NCBI GenBank assembly: GCA_011316305.1
Contig: SAUG01000056.1
Location: forward strand, 248,001 to 312,000
Reading direction: 5' to 3'
DNA from: Rusavskia elegans
Taxonomy: Eukaryota; Ascomycota; Lecanoromycetes; Teloschistales; Teloschistaceae
Length of the DNA: 64,000 nt
Made by a program: the position numbers and the translations under genes. Shown here piece after piece: positions 23,984 to 41,100 of the stretch (its first letter is position 1; the number at the start of each line of letters is the position of its first letter). Under the pieces are notes generated by a model. That model ran no database searches. It had not been told where the DNA came from and saw nothing but the letters and a program-made list of their open reading frames with translations.

Positions 23984-25061
23984 TCAATAGTACCTTAATC
24001 CAGGCTGACAGGTCGCGAACCAATACCTCACATGATCTGGTCCCGCCAATCTGGAATGGACCTTGCCCCGGTCCGACAACATGTGTAAAACTTGATCCAG
24101 CAGAGGGCTCACAGCCGTCTCAAACGTCGCGCGATCTTTCGAGACTTCTCCGTACATGACACTGCCGATATCGGCCGTGGACAGGCCTCGCACTGGGTCC
24201 ATCCCAGTTTCACCATCTTCGTCATCGTCACCTCCATCACTAGAGTCGCTGGATGAAGAAGAGTGGGACGATTGTCGGCTCAACACGGCGTATATCTGCT
24301 TTTCCCGAGAAACCCTCTGCGCTAGATATTTGGCAATCGTTTGGGGGAGGTTCAATATCACCTGTCCGTGACCGGGGTAGCCGATGGCACATTTGAGGCT
24401 TGCCATCAGGCGGAGGCTGGATGTGTAGGCTTCCAGGTCTTCAGCGACACTATACCCGTGGCCGAGCACGTTGTCACCGGTGAAAAGTACGTTTTCCTCT
24501 TCCAGTAAAAAGCACATGTGGTCAACGCTGTGCCCCGGCGTGAGGACCGCCCTCAAAGTCGCCCCTTGGGTTTGGAAAAGCTGGCCATTCGCAACGTCCA
24601 GCTGGCCTGGGTCGGGCATGTGTTTGTATACTGTTATGTTGGAGTCATGGGCAAGGAGATCGGCTATCCCACCGGTATGGTCCTTGTGCCAGTGGGTGAG
24701 AAGAACATGGGAGATGGAGATGTCGTGGTCTTCGAGATACCCCGTCACATTCCGTGCCCATTGCGGAGCTCCCTATTAATCTTGGTTATGGCGATGAATT
24801 CATGAACGGATGCGCAGCGGAGAGTGCTCATGTGGTGGGTCGATTTCATACCTCTCCAGTGTCGATCAGTATTCTACTGCTCCCAGTACCGACTAGGTAC
24901 GTGTTGGTGCCTTGCAGCTGCATGCTTCCTGGATTCGATCCAAGAAAGCGCATAACGCGGTCGGACAAGCCGTCGTCGACTTCTGAGAGCACAGGCAGCT
25001 GGCTACGCTGTGTCTCTAGGTAACCAGCCCAGGTGGGCGATGCGTAAAACTTCTCAGGCAT
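23984..25061 (-). CDS. Metallo-beta-lactamase-type polyketide thioesterase (atrochrysone carboxyl-ACP thioesterase-like)
   Basis: Two exons, 25061-24852 and 24772-23984, split by a 79-base intron and giving 332 residues, the usual size of the family. The start is the ATG before [17 protein letters not shown]; an upstream in-frame start (25184) would add residues without family resemblance. Features: [18 protein letters not shown] near residue 45; the metal-binding THWHKDH at about 96-102; [18 protein letters not shown]; and YPGHG. A Ser/Asp-rich acidic insert ([18 protein letters not shown]) interrupts the C-terminal half. Members hydrolyse the polyketide from the ACP of a synthase that lacks its own thioesterase. 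Here the partner is the PKS immediately downstream on the same strand. The gene is divergent from the halogenase-methyltransferase gene, with 548 bp between starts. Confidence 0.9.
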
Positions 25062-28953
<3,892 letters not shown>

Positions 28954-29280
28954 TGTCACCTAGTCTAGGCATAATAAAGTACAGGGTTGGCAGTCCGCAG
29001 TCCGTGTTTATATGTCCCAACTGTCTTGACAGATTTCGACTTTTAGCCAGACGAGCCCTGTCTTGATCCGAGGGGAATAATAGAATCTTTAACGGGTGTA
29101 CCTGTGTAGACGTTGGTCTCGATACTTCAGCCAATGCTTCCTCGCATCCTTACCAAAGTACGACGGTGCGTATTCACCAAAGTAACTACGATGATATTTG
29201 GACTGGTCCTTGTATAAGTACTTATGAGACTGTATGATTCTATTTGATATTAGTTGACCACACGCGTTCTTTTAATCTAA
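28954..29280. other. 3' flank of the fusion gene, then start of RIP desert
   Basis: No gene is visible. An AATAAAG near 28972 is a possible polyadenylation signal for the fusion gene. Composition turns AT-rich at about 29,250. Confidence 0.4.
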
Positions 29281-31129
29281 GTATTAAACTTTGTATAGTA
29301 GCAATAATAATATAATTATTAGTAGAAATTCTATCTATAATTCTAAAATTCGATCGGTAATAGTTATTTTAATATAATATATTTTTGATATTCGATTACC
29401 GAATCGTTTATTTAAAAATAAATTCTAATTATATTATTTATCAAATTTAAATAAATAAAGACCTGCGAATAGAATATTTAAATTCGATACGGAGACGATT
29501 CCGGAATACGCGATAGAAAATTGGCTTTTAAAATTAGAAATATTTTCTATTATAACTAATATTATTTATATAAATCTAACGTTTATTTATTACGTATACT
29601 TTTTAACTCTTTATAGAATTTTTTTTCTATTGTTCAAAATTTATAATCTATAAATATTTATATATCAATTTTTGTTTTTATATTGAAATTAATAATTATA
29701 AATATTGTATCGAATATTATAAAATTATTACTATTTTTCAATCGATAATATTAAATATAGAAGTATAGAAAATTTTACTATAAAAATCTATTACATCGTT
29801 GCTATTTTTTATTATTTAAAATAATCGTTATATATTATATAAATATTTATCATTTCGAATAAAAAATATTTATAATTTATAAATATAATAATTAAATTCT
29901 ACGTTCTATAAAAATATCGTAGTAATTATATAAATATAGATTTTAATATTTAATAAAATCTTTCATCCGATATATATATATTTTCTAGAAATTAGAAAAA
30001 TAAAATATGATTATAATAATCGATAAATACGATATTTATTTAATTTTGAAAAATGACGAAAATTTATAGCTTGTAGTTATATAGAATATATTATTTTACC
30101 ATCTAAAGTAAATTTAAAATCTAATATCTTTAATTTTATTTGATTTTATTTAAGATTTTATTTTAAAAATAATAGCTAAAATAAAATTTTAATTTAAATA
30201 AAAAAAACTAAATTATATTATTAAAAATAAATTTTTTAGTTAAAAAACCGATATATATACTAAGATTATAAACTATTTCTATAAATAATCAACGAATTAT
30301 ATTTTCGTTTTTTTAAATTGAAAAAATTTTATCTATAGATTTTTTTTATATATTTAAAAATTAATTCGATTTAAAAAATTCCGTTAGATTAATAGAAATC
30401 GAACGTTCGTAAAAAATACTTTTAATAGTATTTACATGGAATTAAAATTTCTAAATATAATTTAATACTTTTTTCTATATATATTTAAATTCAAAAATCT
30501 ATATTATCAAAATAAAAAAATTAAAAAAATTTATAGAAATTTTATCTTTACTATTAAAATTATATAATCAATATTTACTATAAATTATTTATTATAATTC
30601 AAAATCAAAAAATATTATAAAATTAAATTTTTTAAATTTATCGATTTTTTTCGATATTATAATAGATTGAATGATATTAAATCTATTATTATTGATTTAG
30701 TATCTATTTATTTCGAAAACGATTTTAAATTAAAAAAAAACGGAAATTTATTATTTCGAAATAATAATAATAATAAATCTTTTAAATATATCTAAAATAT
30801 TTAATTTTTATTCGGCGATTATTGTTTTATATATTATAAAATTTATTTTAAATATATTAAAATACTAGCTAAACTGAAAATCCAAAAATAATAATCTAAA
30901 AAAAAACTAAAAAATATTTTATTAAAAATATTATATAGAAATTATAAATTATTATAATTATCGATCGTTTTTTTTTTTAAAAAAAGATCCTAGCGATTAA
31001 AAAGGAAAAGTTTAAAATAAAATAAATAATTAAATAGAAATCTAAACTATCGTTAATAGAAATATCGTTTTGAAATTCTAAATATAATTGTTTTATTTGT
31101 TTTTTTGATACCCGGTCAACCGTCGGTTC

Positions 31130-31980
31130 CGTGAGCAATTTACTTTAGTATTAGTACGCTAGCGTTAGATATACGGTATAAGAACTAGTACTTCAGTCTA
31201 ATTAATTTAAATTAAAAAACTATATAAAATTAACTCTAATCTATTCCGTAATATATTTATAGTATAAGTTTCTATAGTTTATTTAAAATATAACGAAGTA
31301 GAATTTTCGTATATATATATATCTTACAGTCGCTTCTTCTTCGTCTTCTTTTACTAGTATCTATAACTACTACGGACTGACTTAATTTATACTATCGTAT
31401 CTAACGTACGTATCTTCCGTAACAGCCTAGACTGCAGGCTAATATATATAGAATCTCTACTAATAAACTACGATTATATCTTTCTAATTTAAAGAAATAG
31501 AGCTTAAAACCGCCGAATTCGAGCTACTCGATTACGTCGACCGAGTCCTCGCTAGTCCGCCTATTATAATAGACTTCGAATCCTAGAATCCGGTAGTCTT
31601 AAATACGACGCTAAAGCCTTATATTCCGAATCCGCCGGAGCTATATAGCTTTAGTAACTATATTAGACTTCTAGTAGAAGCCTTTATCTTGCTGGAATTC
31701 GAGTAGGAATCTAAACTGGCTATTAAGCTAGCAGTTAAGCTAGCAGTTATCGAGTATCTAGATAGGTTAGTAGGCCGTCTGGATTCGGATACGACTGTAG
31801 ACGAGGATAAAGTAATAAGGATAAAGGATAGTATTACCGCCTGGTAGATAGTCCTGGAGGCTATATTAGTAGCTTATAATCGTACGTATTTCGAAGTAGT
31901 ATAAGGGAATCTGCGTAGAGGACTGCGAGTAATAAAAGGTATATTTATATAGGGGAGGAATAGTAATTAAATAGAGGATA
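31130..31980 (+). repeat. Unknown dispersed repeat, copy 1 (least degraded)
   Basis: It shares a long leader and a degenerate coding-like stretch with 37480-38170. With TAG read as Q, about 31500-31860 reads AEFELLDYVDRVLASP..., LYSFSNYIRLLVEAFILLEFE and YLDRLVGRLDSDTTVDEDKV. The same pattern returns at 37845-38165 and, more weakly, at 53880-54060 and 54531-54818. This copy keeps more G and C than the others. I do not recognise the encoded protein. Confidence 0.55.
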
Positions 31981-33235
31981 TAATAGAATAAAAACGATTA
32001 ACTGCGCTGCAAACCTTGCTTGACTGCTTCTTTTAACTGCGAAAATTCTTTGCTATACAAGCAATATTTGTTGTTGCCGTACAAAAACTACGGTGATAAA
32101 ACGTATATATATAATGATTCAATTATAACCTCGGATAGGGGCTTTACAAGAAGCTAAATATTATTATAGTATAAAATATACTATATAATTTTCGATAAAA
32201 TTTTCGCCATCGATTTCTATTGTCGATTATTATAGATATTTAATGGCGATTTAGTAATTAGTAGATATAATAATTTAATAATTCATCGTTTCGTTTGAAA
32301 AAAACGATATTTTAATGATATATATATTATTTTCGGGAAAAACTATATATCTATTAAAATCTATAGCCGGATAACGATCAAAATTAGTATTTTTATAGAA
32401 TAAAAGTAAATTATAATAACGAATATATATTTTTTCTTGAAATTTATAACTAATTTAATTTTTGAAAACTATTTAAAAGATTAAAGTTTTTTATACTATA
32501 ATAGAAGATATCGTCGTATATAACGAAAAAAGTAAATAGTTATTAAATATATAAAAGTCGGTAGATACTATTTATTTAAAAATAATCGAATCGGAAAAAA
32601 TAATATAGCGTTTAAAATATTCGTAGCTATTTTTATTAAATTCGATACTATAGACAAATAGTATTTAGTTATTATAAACATTATTAATAATATCATTAAA
32701 TATATTTTATAAATAAATAAAGAGACAAAAGTTACTAGTTTAACGATATAATTTTCTATAAATAAATATAAGATCTATATCGTTTATAAAATTTATTAGA
32801 TTTTTTCGCGTATATTTTATAAAGGAAATAATTTAGATAAATCTTTGGTTCTATATTATTTTCGATATTAACGTTTTAATAATTACTTTAAAAAAATCGA
32901 ATAGAGTTTATATAATATATACGTTAAAACTAATTACTATTTTATATTTTTTTACTATATTAAATTAGAAACTATTCGAATAGTTTTAAATAGATAAACT
33001 AATTAAAATACGTTCTAACGGTAAAGTAATATTCTTTAGATCGGATAAAAAGAAAAAAATTTTAAATTTTTTTTAATAATTTTTATTCTAGCAAAATATT
33101 TTCCAGAAATCTTTATCGCTATTTATATTTAAATAAAACAGATATTCGAATCGTCTAAACTATACTATTACTATACGAATAATATATATAATAGCTAACT
33201 TTTACTATTTCTTTAAATTATAGATTTATCGATTA

Positions 33236-33793
33236 TAGATTGGCTATTTCGAGTCGAATTCTCGTTAATATCTCGGAAATCCGATCCGAATTTTAATAAA
33301 TCGATTCGATCCGATCCGCTAAATAGTATAGGTCGGTTTCTAAAATTAGAACCGAAAGTCAAATTAGATTATAAAATGGAAATCGATGAAAACTCGATTT
33401 AATTTATTAAATTTTTTATATATAATATAATATCATATTATAAATAATAAATAAATTCCTTAATTCATTAAATTTTTTATTAAAATACTTGATTTAGATA
33501 ATATATTTAGTCTATCTAAAAGCCTTCTAGCTAATATATTTACTTAATTAAAAGCTTATTAAATAGATAGTTAAAACTTTTATATTAAAATTATATTTTT
33601 GTATTAGAATATAGTAATTTTAGCGATTTTAGTAAATTAAACCCGGAAATCTAGATTTAACCCGGAACTAAATCGGTCTAATATCTAGAAAAATCGAAAC
33701 CGACTCGGTTTAATATCTAGGAAAGTCGAAATCGACTCGAGTCGGGTCGGTTTCTCTAATCCGGATTCGAAACTCGATCCGACGGCCAGTCTA
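33236..33793 (-). mobile_element. hAT-type MITE, about 558 bp
   Basis: The ends are TAGATTGGCTATTTCG (left) and CCGACGGCCAGTCTA (right). The 8-bp flanks ATCGATTA (33228-33235) and GTCGATTA (33794-33801) are a target duplication differing by one transition. The inside contains repeated CGACTCGG / GGTTTAATATCTAG blocks and no coding capacity. Orientation is set by analogy with the copy at 34414, which is inverted. Confidence 0.75.
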
Positions 33794-34413
33794 GTCGATT
33801 AGCTATAAAAATTATAAATTATACGCTAAAAAAGAAGTTTATCTAGAAAGTTCCAATCGAAGTCGTTATTAGATTTCGTATTGAATTTAATTATTTACGT
33901 ATATTTAGCTATAAAATCTAATAGTTTGATAAAATCATCGTATATATAGAAAACTCTTTTTTAAAAATAAATATTAGCTTTTTAGCTAAATACGACGATT
34001 CTAATATCTGAAAATGAAAATATTTCTAATTAATAAAAGATATTATATAGCCGTTTTCTTATATTTAATAATGATACGTTCAATTTTCTAGAAAAAATCA
34101 ATATAATTTAATTTTAAATAAAATTATCCTTTTATAAAAAATTCAATATTTTTTATTTAGACCAGCCTATATATATCGAGTTCGCAAAATTTAAAGATAG
34201 TAATTAAAAGTAAAATATCGTCATTTAAAAATTTACAAAGACGTTAAATAATAGTAAAAAAACGGAAAAAAATATTTATTCTCATTTTTTCTAAACCATT
34301 CTACTTTAGAGGATAGTATAAACCGTTATCTATATATTATAATCTATAATAACGATATTCAATTTGTCTTTCAAACAATTTTTCTATTATAAAAAATACT
34401 AAAATGTAGTAAA

Positions 34414-34862
34414 TAGACTGGCCGTCGGATCGGATTTTGAATCCGGGTTAATTAACTCGATCCGATCCGAGTTAGATTAGAAATTTCTATAGTTCGACCC
34501 GAATTAAATCTCGGATCGGGTTATATAATCCGATCGAATTTAATTAATCTATCAATATAACTAATATAGTTCTAGTATAAAAATTATACGAATTATTTAA
34601 AAAAATTCTAATTAATAAATCATACTAGCTGGAAAGATTATAGATGGACAATTTATACTATCTAAGTATAATATTTGTATATTATAGTTAATACTATAAT
34701 ATATATTATATTTAAATATTAATAAAAGTTTAGTAGGTTTCTATCGGGTTTTCGAATTTAACTCGGACCCGACCGCTTAGCGGGTCGAACCGGTTCGATA
34801 CGCTAAAAAATCGGATCGAGTTATAGAATTCGATAGGAACTCGACCCGAAATAGCCAGTCTA
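34414..34862 (+). mobile_element. hAT-type MITE, 449 bp
   Basis: It begins TAGACTGGCCGTCGGATCGG and ends CGAAATAGCCAGTCTA. The perfect 8-bp duplication GTAGTAAA lies at 34406-34413 and 34863-34870. An 8-bp target duplication with short inverted termini is characteristic of the hAT superfamily. No transposase is present. Confidence 0.85.
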
Positions 34863-35199
34863 GTAGTAAAAAATTTTATAAAGAAAGAATTATCGCTAAT
34901 AATATATCTCGTCTTTCAAAATATTCGAATATAGTTTAAACGGATATAATATATTTAATATTAATTAAAATAAAATTATAGATATTCTATACAGCTTTCG
35001 CAGTTTATTAGATAGCTCGAATACTATTCGAAGATAATTTTCAGCTAGATTCACTACTATACGGATGAATTTCTATTAATAAATACTATTATCGTTATTA
35101 GTTACTATCGGAATCTATATACTAGTAAAATAAATTTTATTATCTATTAAAAGAAAAGATTTATAAAAGTCGTATAGATTGAAATTTAAATGTTCTTAA

Positions 35200-37330
35200 A
35201 TAAAGTAATCTAAAAAGAGATAGCCGATAATAAAAACGCTAAAAATAACTTTATCGCTATGTTTACTATCCCGATTTTAAAATATAAATTCGATAAATAA
35301 AAATTTTCATCGAATTTTAAAGTTCGCCTCTATATTAAAAGAGATTTTTAAAATATTAAAATAAATATTCACGTTCTATTTCGGTTATATATATTTCCTG
35401 AACTTTTATAGTATTTATTATATATTTTATTTATAATACTCGATACTATAACTCTATTAACGTATTCGCTAATAGCGATTCAACGAGTTTATCTATATTA
35501 GACCTCTATAGAGATAAAAGGAATCGAAAATAGTTATATTAAAACTTTTACGAACTTTATATAGATTAAAGTAATTTCTAGAATTCTAATTTCACTATCT
35601 ATTATCTATAATAGCCGGTTTAAAAATTCAAATGATTTTCGAAACCGAAAATCTCTTTATTTATAAATATATATTTTTGTTTCTTTTCCGTTAATAATAT
35701 CGCGGTTATTTTCGATACTATTAAATATAAAAAAATGATATAGAAAAAACTATTTTAAAACTATAATAAAAGATAACTAGATTTAATTATATAGTTTCTA
35801 GATAGTCGAATAAAACGCGAACGATAACTATATAAACTTTTTTTATAATAAAATTTCTATATCGATTAAATCACGTAGAAGTCTTTTATTAATCTTTTAA
35901 TAAAAAATTTTAGAATTCCGTTGGCGAATATTAAAATCTTTAAAGAAAATACTAGTAATACTATATAAAAATGAATCTATATACTCTAGTAACTTGTCGA
36001 TTTAATATAGTTTACGGCTATTATATACCGCGTTAATATTGATTTTCATTTGAACTTTTTAAATTCTTTATAAATCTTTGCGTACGTTTTTTATATAACC
36101 GCTATTCGATTCTTATAGTATCTAAAAAATTCAAAGAAATTAATTTGACTATTATATTTATATAGCAGACTTCAATAGAATATTTGTCGGTTTATCGTAT
36201 ATATCTTTTACAGAAAATTTTAATATCCGCTATAACTTTTAAAACTATTACTTTAAATTTTTTAATAATACTATCGGTCAGAAATTCTTTGAATAAATAA
36301 TAGTAATAATAAATTTAATAGCAACCGAACTCTTCGATACTATAGTAATAGGGAAAAAATTCATATAATAGAATAGATTTTTCGAAAAATCGCTATAGAT
36401 TTGGACTATAAATCTTTTATTGAAATCGATAATATATAAATTATATCTAATTTTAAAAACCTTAATTTTTTGTTTATATTTAAATTTCGTTATATAGATA
36501 TATATTGTCTTTAGTTTCGCCAGAAAATTTAAGAATTAAATATCAATTAAATATATCGTTGTTATTTGTATTTAATTGCTAGTTTTATTAAATAAATATT
36601 CAATATATCATTACAAAAAGTTAACTAAATTTCTTGAATTTCAAAATAGAAAGTTAAACGAAATTCTTTATAATAATAATATCGCAGCTGCTATTATTTT
36701 TTAAATTCTATTTAAATCTATAGATTCAAATAAATATAATTAAAAATATTTCCTTTACCGCCGAAAAATTAAATGTTTTTCTAATAGCTAGTAAATTATA
36801 TAATATAATATAGTAGTATTAGTTATAGAAAATATTCTACGATTTAACAATTTTAGAATTAATATATTATAGCTTTAATATTATAAATTTAAACGTTCGT
36901 TAAAATTCTAATTCAAATCCGAGTTTCGTTAATTTTTTCTATTTTTTTATTACGTTGTTCTAGCTATTTTAGTTAAATGTTCAGTTTATAATTTAATTTG
37001 ATTAAACTTTTTCGTTTCGACTTTTATTATCTATACTACGATTAAATCTAAACATATTAAAAAGTAAAATATATATTTGTTATTACTAATATAAATTATA
37101 TAGAATTATAATTTACTAGCGTTTGCTATTGATTTTAAAAAAATATAGAAATCTACGAATATAATATCTAGATTCGATATAGAAACGACTCCGGAATACG
37201 CGATAGAAAACGGATTTCTAGAATTATATATATATTTTATTGTAGCTAACGTCAGCTATTTAAATCTAACGTTTATATATTTAACCGTATTATTTAGCCA
37301 TTTATATATTCTCTTTTTCTACATTTTTAA
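35200..37330 (+). mobile_element. Ty1/Copia relic, second copy
   Basis: It is collinear with 8140-9960. It shares the RT-like region (about 35300-35700), the RNase H stretch FADNFNIRYNF with ATELF (about 36170-36330), and the degraded tRNA-like tail near 36790-36930. It lacks the roughly 230-base insert present in the first copy and is more heavily mutated. Confidence 0.7.
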
Positions 37331-37479
37331 ATGTATAATATATACGTCTTTCTATATAAGTTCTCGTTTCTATATTGAAATCTATAATAAATTGTTTAAT
37401 AAATTAGATATCGAAGCTGAAAATATATATAGATTTATCTAATTCCATTTAAATAATTCTTTTATTCTATTTATATTCA

Positions 37480-38170
37480 ATCAATCGTCAATTTCGTATA
37501 TAACTTTATACTAATACACTAGCGTTAAATATACGATATAAAATATATTTTTTTTATCTAATTAATTCAAATTGAAAGATATTATAAAATCAATTCAAAT
37601 TTATTTCGCAATACGTTCGTAGTATTAGTTTTTATAATTTATTCAAAATAGTAGCAGAGTTTTCGTAATATATATATTTTATCGTTGCTTTATTTTCTAA
37701 TACCAATATCTATAACTATTTGGTTTAAATTTACTTTCTATTATCGTATCTAACGTATTTAATTTCCTTAATACTTTAGGCCGTAGGCTATAATATATAG
37801 AGCTTCTATTAATAATAATTAAACTACGATTATATCTTTTTAAAATGAAAAGAAAAGAATTCGAAATTACTAAATTCCAATTATTCGATAACGTCGAACA
37901 AGTCCTGATTAGTCTATCTACTATGACGCGTTTTAAAATAAATAAACTATTAGTTTTCAATATAATATTTATATTTTATATTGAGAATTTGTCGAAATTA
38001 TATTATTTTAATAATCGTATTAAATTTCTAGTAAAAACTTTTATTTTATTAAAATTCGAGCTAGTAAGAATCGAATATATAAATAGATTAGTAGACCGTT
38101 TATATTCGGATCTAACCGTAGACGAAAATAAAGTAACGAAAGTAAAAGATAATATTATCGTTTAACAGAT
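37480..38170 (+). repeat. Unknown dispersed repeat, copy 2, with an open 106-codon frame
   Basis: Homologous to 31130-31980, leader included. Frame 37845-38165 (MKRKEFEITKFQLFDNVEQV..) is open and matches the degenerate frame of copy 1 (FQLFDNVEQVLIS for FELLDYVDRVLAS; RLVDRLYSDLTVDENKVTK for RLVGRLDSDTTVDEDKVIR). Composition is strongly RIP-shifted, so the frame is probably a decayed element rather than an active gene. Confidence 0.5.
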
Positions 38171-38192
38171 TAGTTTAAAAGTTATATTTGAA

Positions 38193-41100
38193 CCTCGAAA
38201 CAGAATATAGAAATTTCCGATTTAAATTTTTTTCGAACGAATTCGAATTAAATCTAGATCGGATTATATAGATATCCATTCTATCTAAATCGAAATAGAT
38301 TAGATTCGAATCGGAATTTACTAAAAATAGTCATTTTTAAAATTAACTTTTATTAATCTAAAATAGGCACTAAAGAAATCTAATTAAAATCTTTAGCTTT
38401 TTTATATTTTAAAATACTAGAAGAGCTATTATAGACGAATTCAGCTTTTATACTAGTGCGATAATCAATTTATCCGTCTTTTAAATAAAATAAACCCGTG
38501 GATCTCGGAACGGATTAGGTCGGATCGAATTTGTAACGTCCCTGTATATCAGAAGGCGTTACGCTCGAGCCTAGCTACAGCCGTGGATATAGCTCGAGCT
38601 ACTAAATAGTAAGGGAGTCCTAGTATAGGTTATTATAACTAATTCTATATAGCCGTAGAGGTACGGTTATAATATTACGAGGTATCTTTATTATAAAGTA
38701 ATTAAGAAGAGAATAGTAGAAATATATTTAATAATTATATTAACGATTAATAAAAGAAACTATCTATAGGAGTAGTAAACGATATATATAATAAGAGTAG
38801 CTATAAAAGCCGATAGGTAGCTATTTACTAAAAGTCCTATTAGGAAGAACGGCTATAGCGGCTATAGGCAGCTATAGATAATTAAGCTCGTTTACTTAAC
38901 TAATTCTTCTAGAAAATCTTTATAGAATCGTAGACGTAATATAGCTTCCCTTATATCGCTTTTTATCTAGTATAAAAACCGTCTACGGGGTATAAAAAGA
39001 GTTTCTTTTTCTTTATTTTCTTTTTCTTTCCTTAATATTCTTATTATATATTTTCGAAAAGGAAATCGGCTAAAATCTTTTTATTATATTCAGTTAAAAG
39101 AAGTTATAATACCTTTTCCTTATTTTTTATATATCTATAATCTTTTAAAAGAGTATAAAATCGAGGTTAGTAGTAATATTTATAGTAAATATACTCGGGC
39201 TTAGAAATTATATAATTTTTTAATATCTAATACTACCTATATATCGTTTTATTTATTTTTTTATTTCTACTAAATCTTTTAGGAAAGCGTTTTAAAAATA
39301 AAAAGAATAAACTTTATTCTAATATCGCAGATATCTTTAATAAATATTCCGAGGCTCGCCGATATATCGAGTCCTTTCTTAATTCCGAAAAAGAAATTTA
39401 TAATAAATATTTAGTCTAGAAATTAGATCTCCGCCGACTTTTTAGTAAATAAAAATATTTTATTATTTATTATCGCGCTTTAGATAAATATAAAAGTAAT
39501 TTTATCGTTTAGAAGTAACGCGTATTTTCTCGATTTAATAAATTTAATAATCCGGTTATATTCTATTCCTCTATTAGTTTTACGCTAGCTATATAAAAGG
39601 CGTCTATTAAATTAATATCTAGGTTTAATTCTAATAATTTAGATTAAATTTTAAGAGATTTTAACTTCTTTTAACCTATAGAAAATATAGGATTCTAAAG
39701 AAAATCTAATAAAAGATTCCTTCGCTATTTATTTTTATATATTCTAGGTAATATATCTATATTATAAGTTATTTCCGATTCTTTTAATAGTTTTACTAAA
39801 TTTTATTTTTTAGTAACTATTTCGTCCTATAATAATAAGGACGGGTATTAATCGAATTCTTCGTTTCTAGATTAAATACTAAATATTAAGTCTAGTATTC
39901 TATCTTTTTAGTCTATTTAGTTAGATTTATAGTATTTAATTTTATCTATAGTTTTAACTATACTTTAGTATATTTTTCTAATATAGTTAATCTAAAGCTA
40001 TTAAATTATTTTTTTACTTTTATTATATTTTTTAGTAAATTACTAAAGGAAATAATAATATTCCTTCTAAATCTTTATTTCCTAAACTTTTCCGTCTTCT
40101 TTAAATTTTTTATCTAAGTCTTTAATCTTTTAGTAATTTATTATCGAAACTTTATCTATTTTTTTATATAAGAGATATTTATAGACTAGGAGGTATATTA
40201 TTTATAGTTCTAATTTTTTACCGATAGTACTTTTTTCTATTAGTTTTCCTAAAATTGATTCTTTCTATTTATTTTTTAAGATAATATAACTTCTCTAACT
40301 ATTAATTATAGTAAAACTTATTATTCTAATTAATCTACATTTTATCTTAATTTTAATATCGAGGATTCTATTATTATTTATTATTTATTTATAGAGATAT
40401 CTTTTAATTTTATTATAGAATCCCTTTATAACTTTATTATCTTCCTCTCTATTTATAAGAGCTATTATTTATTAACCTCCGATTTTAATTTTAAATACTA
40501 CTATAAAAGGTCTTTCGGTTTCGTATAGTTTAAAATTAATTATTAGCTTTATTTCTTATATTTTCCTTAGTTTTTTAAAATAATATCCTATTCCTTCTTT
40601 ATCTAATAGGTAGATAGGGTAAATATTATTATAGTAAGCTAACTAGCTTTTCGCTATATATTTATTAGGTAATTCTTCTATTATTTTAAAAAATTATTCG
40701 GTTATATTAGTTATTTCTTTAGTTAGGTAATTTTTTTTAAAATATCCTGTTTTTCTATATAAATAATAAGCTTTAGTTTTTAATCCTTTAGTCTCGGTAG
40801 TATCGAGCTCTATTAGGTCTCTTCTAGATTTTCTTTAAATAGGTCCTATCTAATTAAATACCTACTTATCTAAATATATTTTATATTATCTAGTATCAAT
40901 CCTTATCGCGAGCTTAATAAAATCTACTAGTAAATCTAGTTTTTTAATTACTACTATAGCTTTTTTAACTTTTATTTAAAGTCTTTTATAGAAGTAGACT
41001 TTTAGAGCTAAATTTTTCTAGTCTATTTTATAAGCTAACGTTCTAAACTAAATAGCGTAGGTAACTACCGATTTCTACTATTTTAAAACTATTAGTTTTT

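Noticed and set aside
37845..38165. A small real gene of 106 codons in desert 2
   Set aside because: It is a RIP-shifted copy of the repeat at 31130, where the same frame is broken; openness is likely chance in AT-rich DNA.
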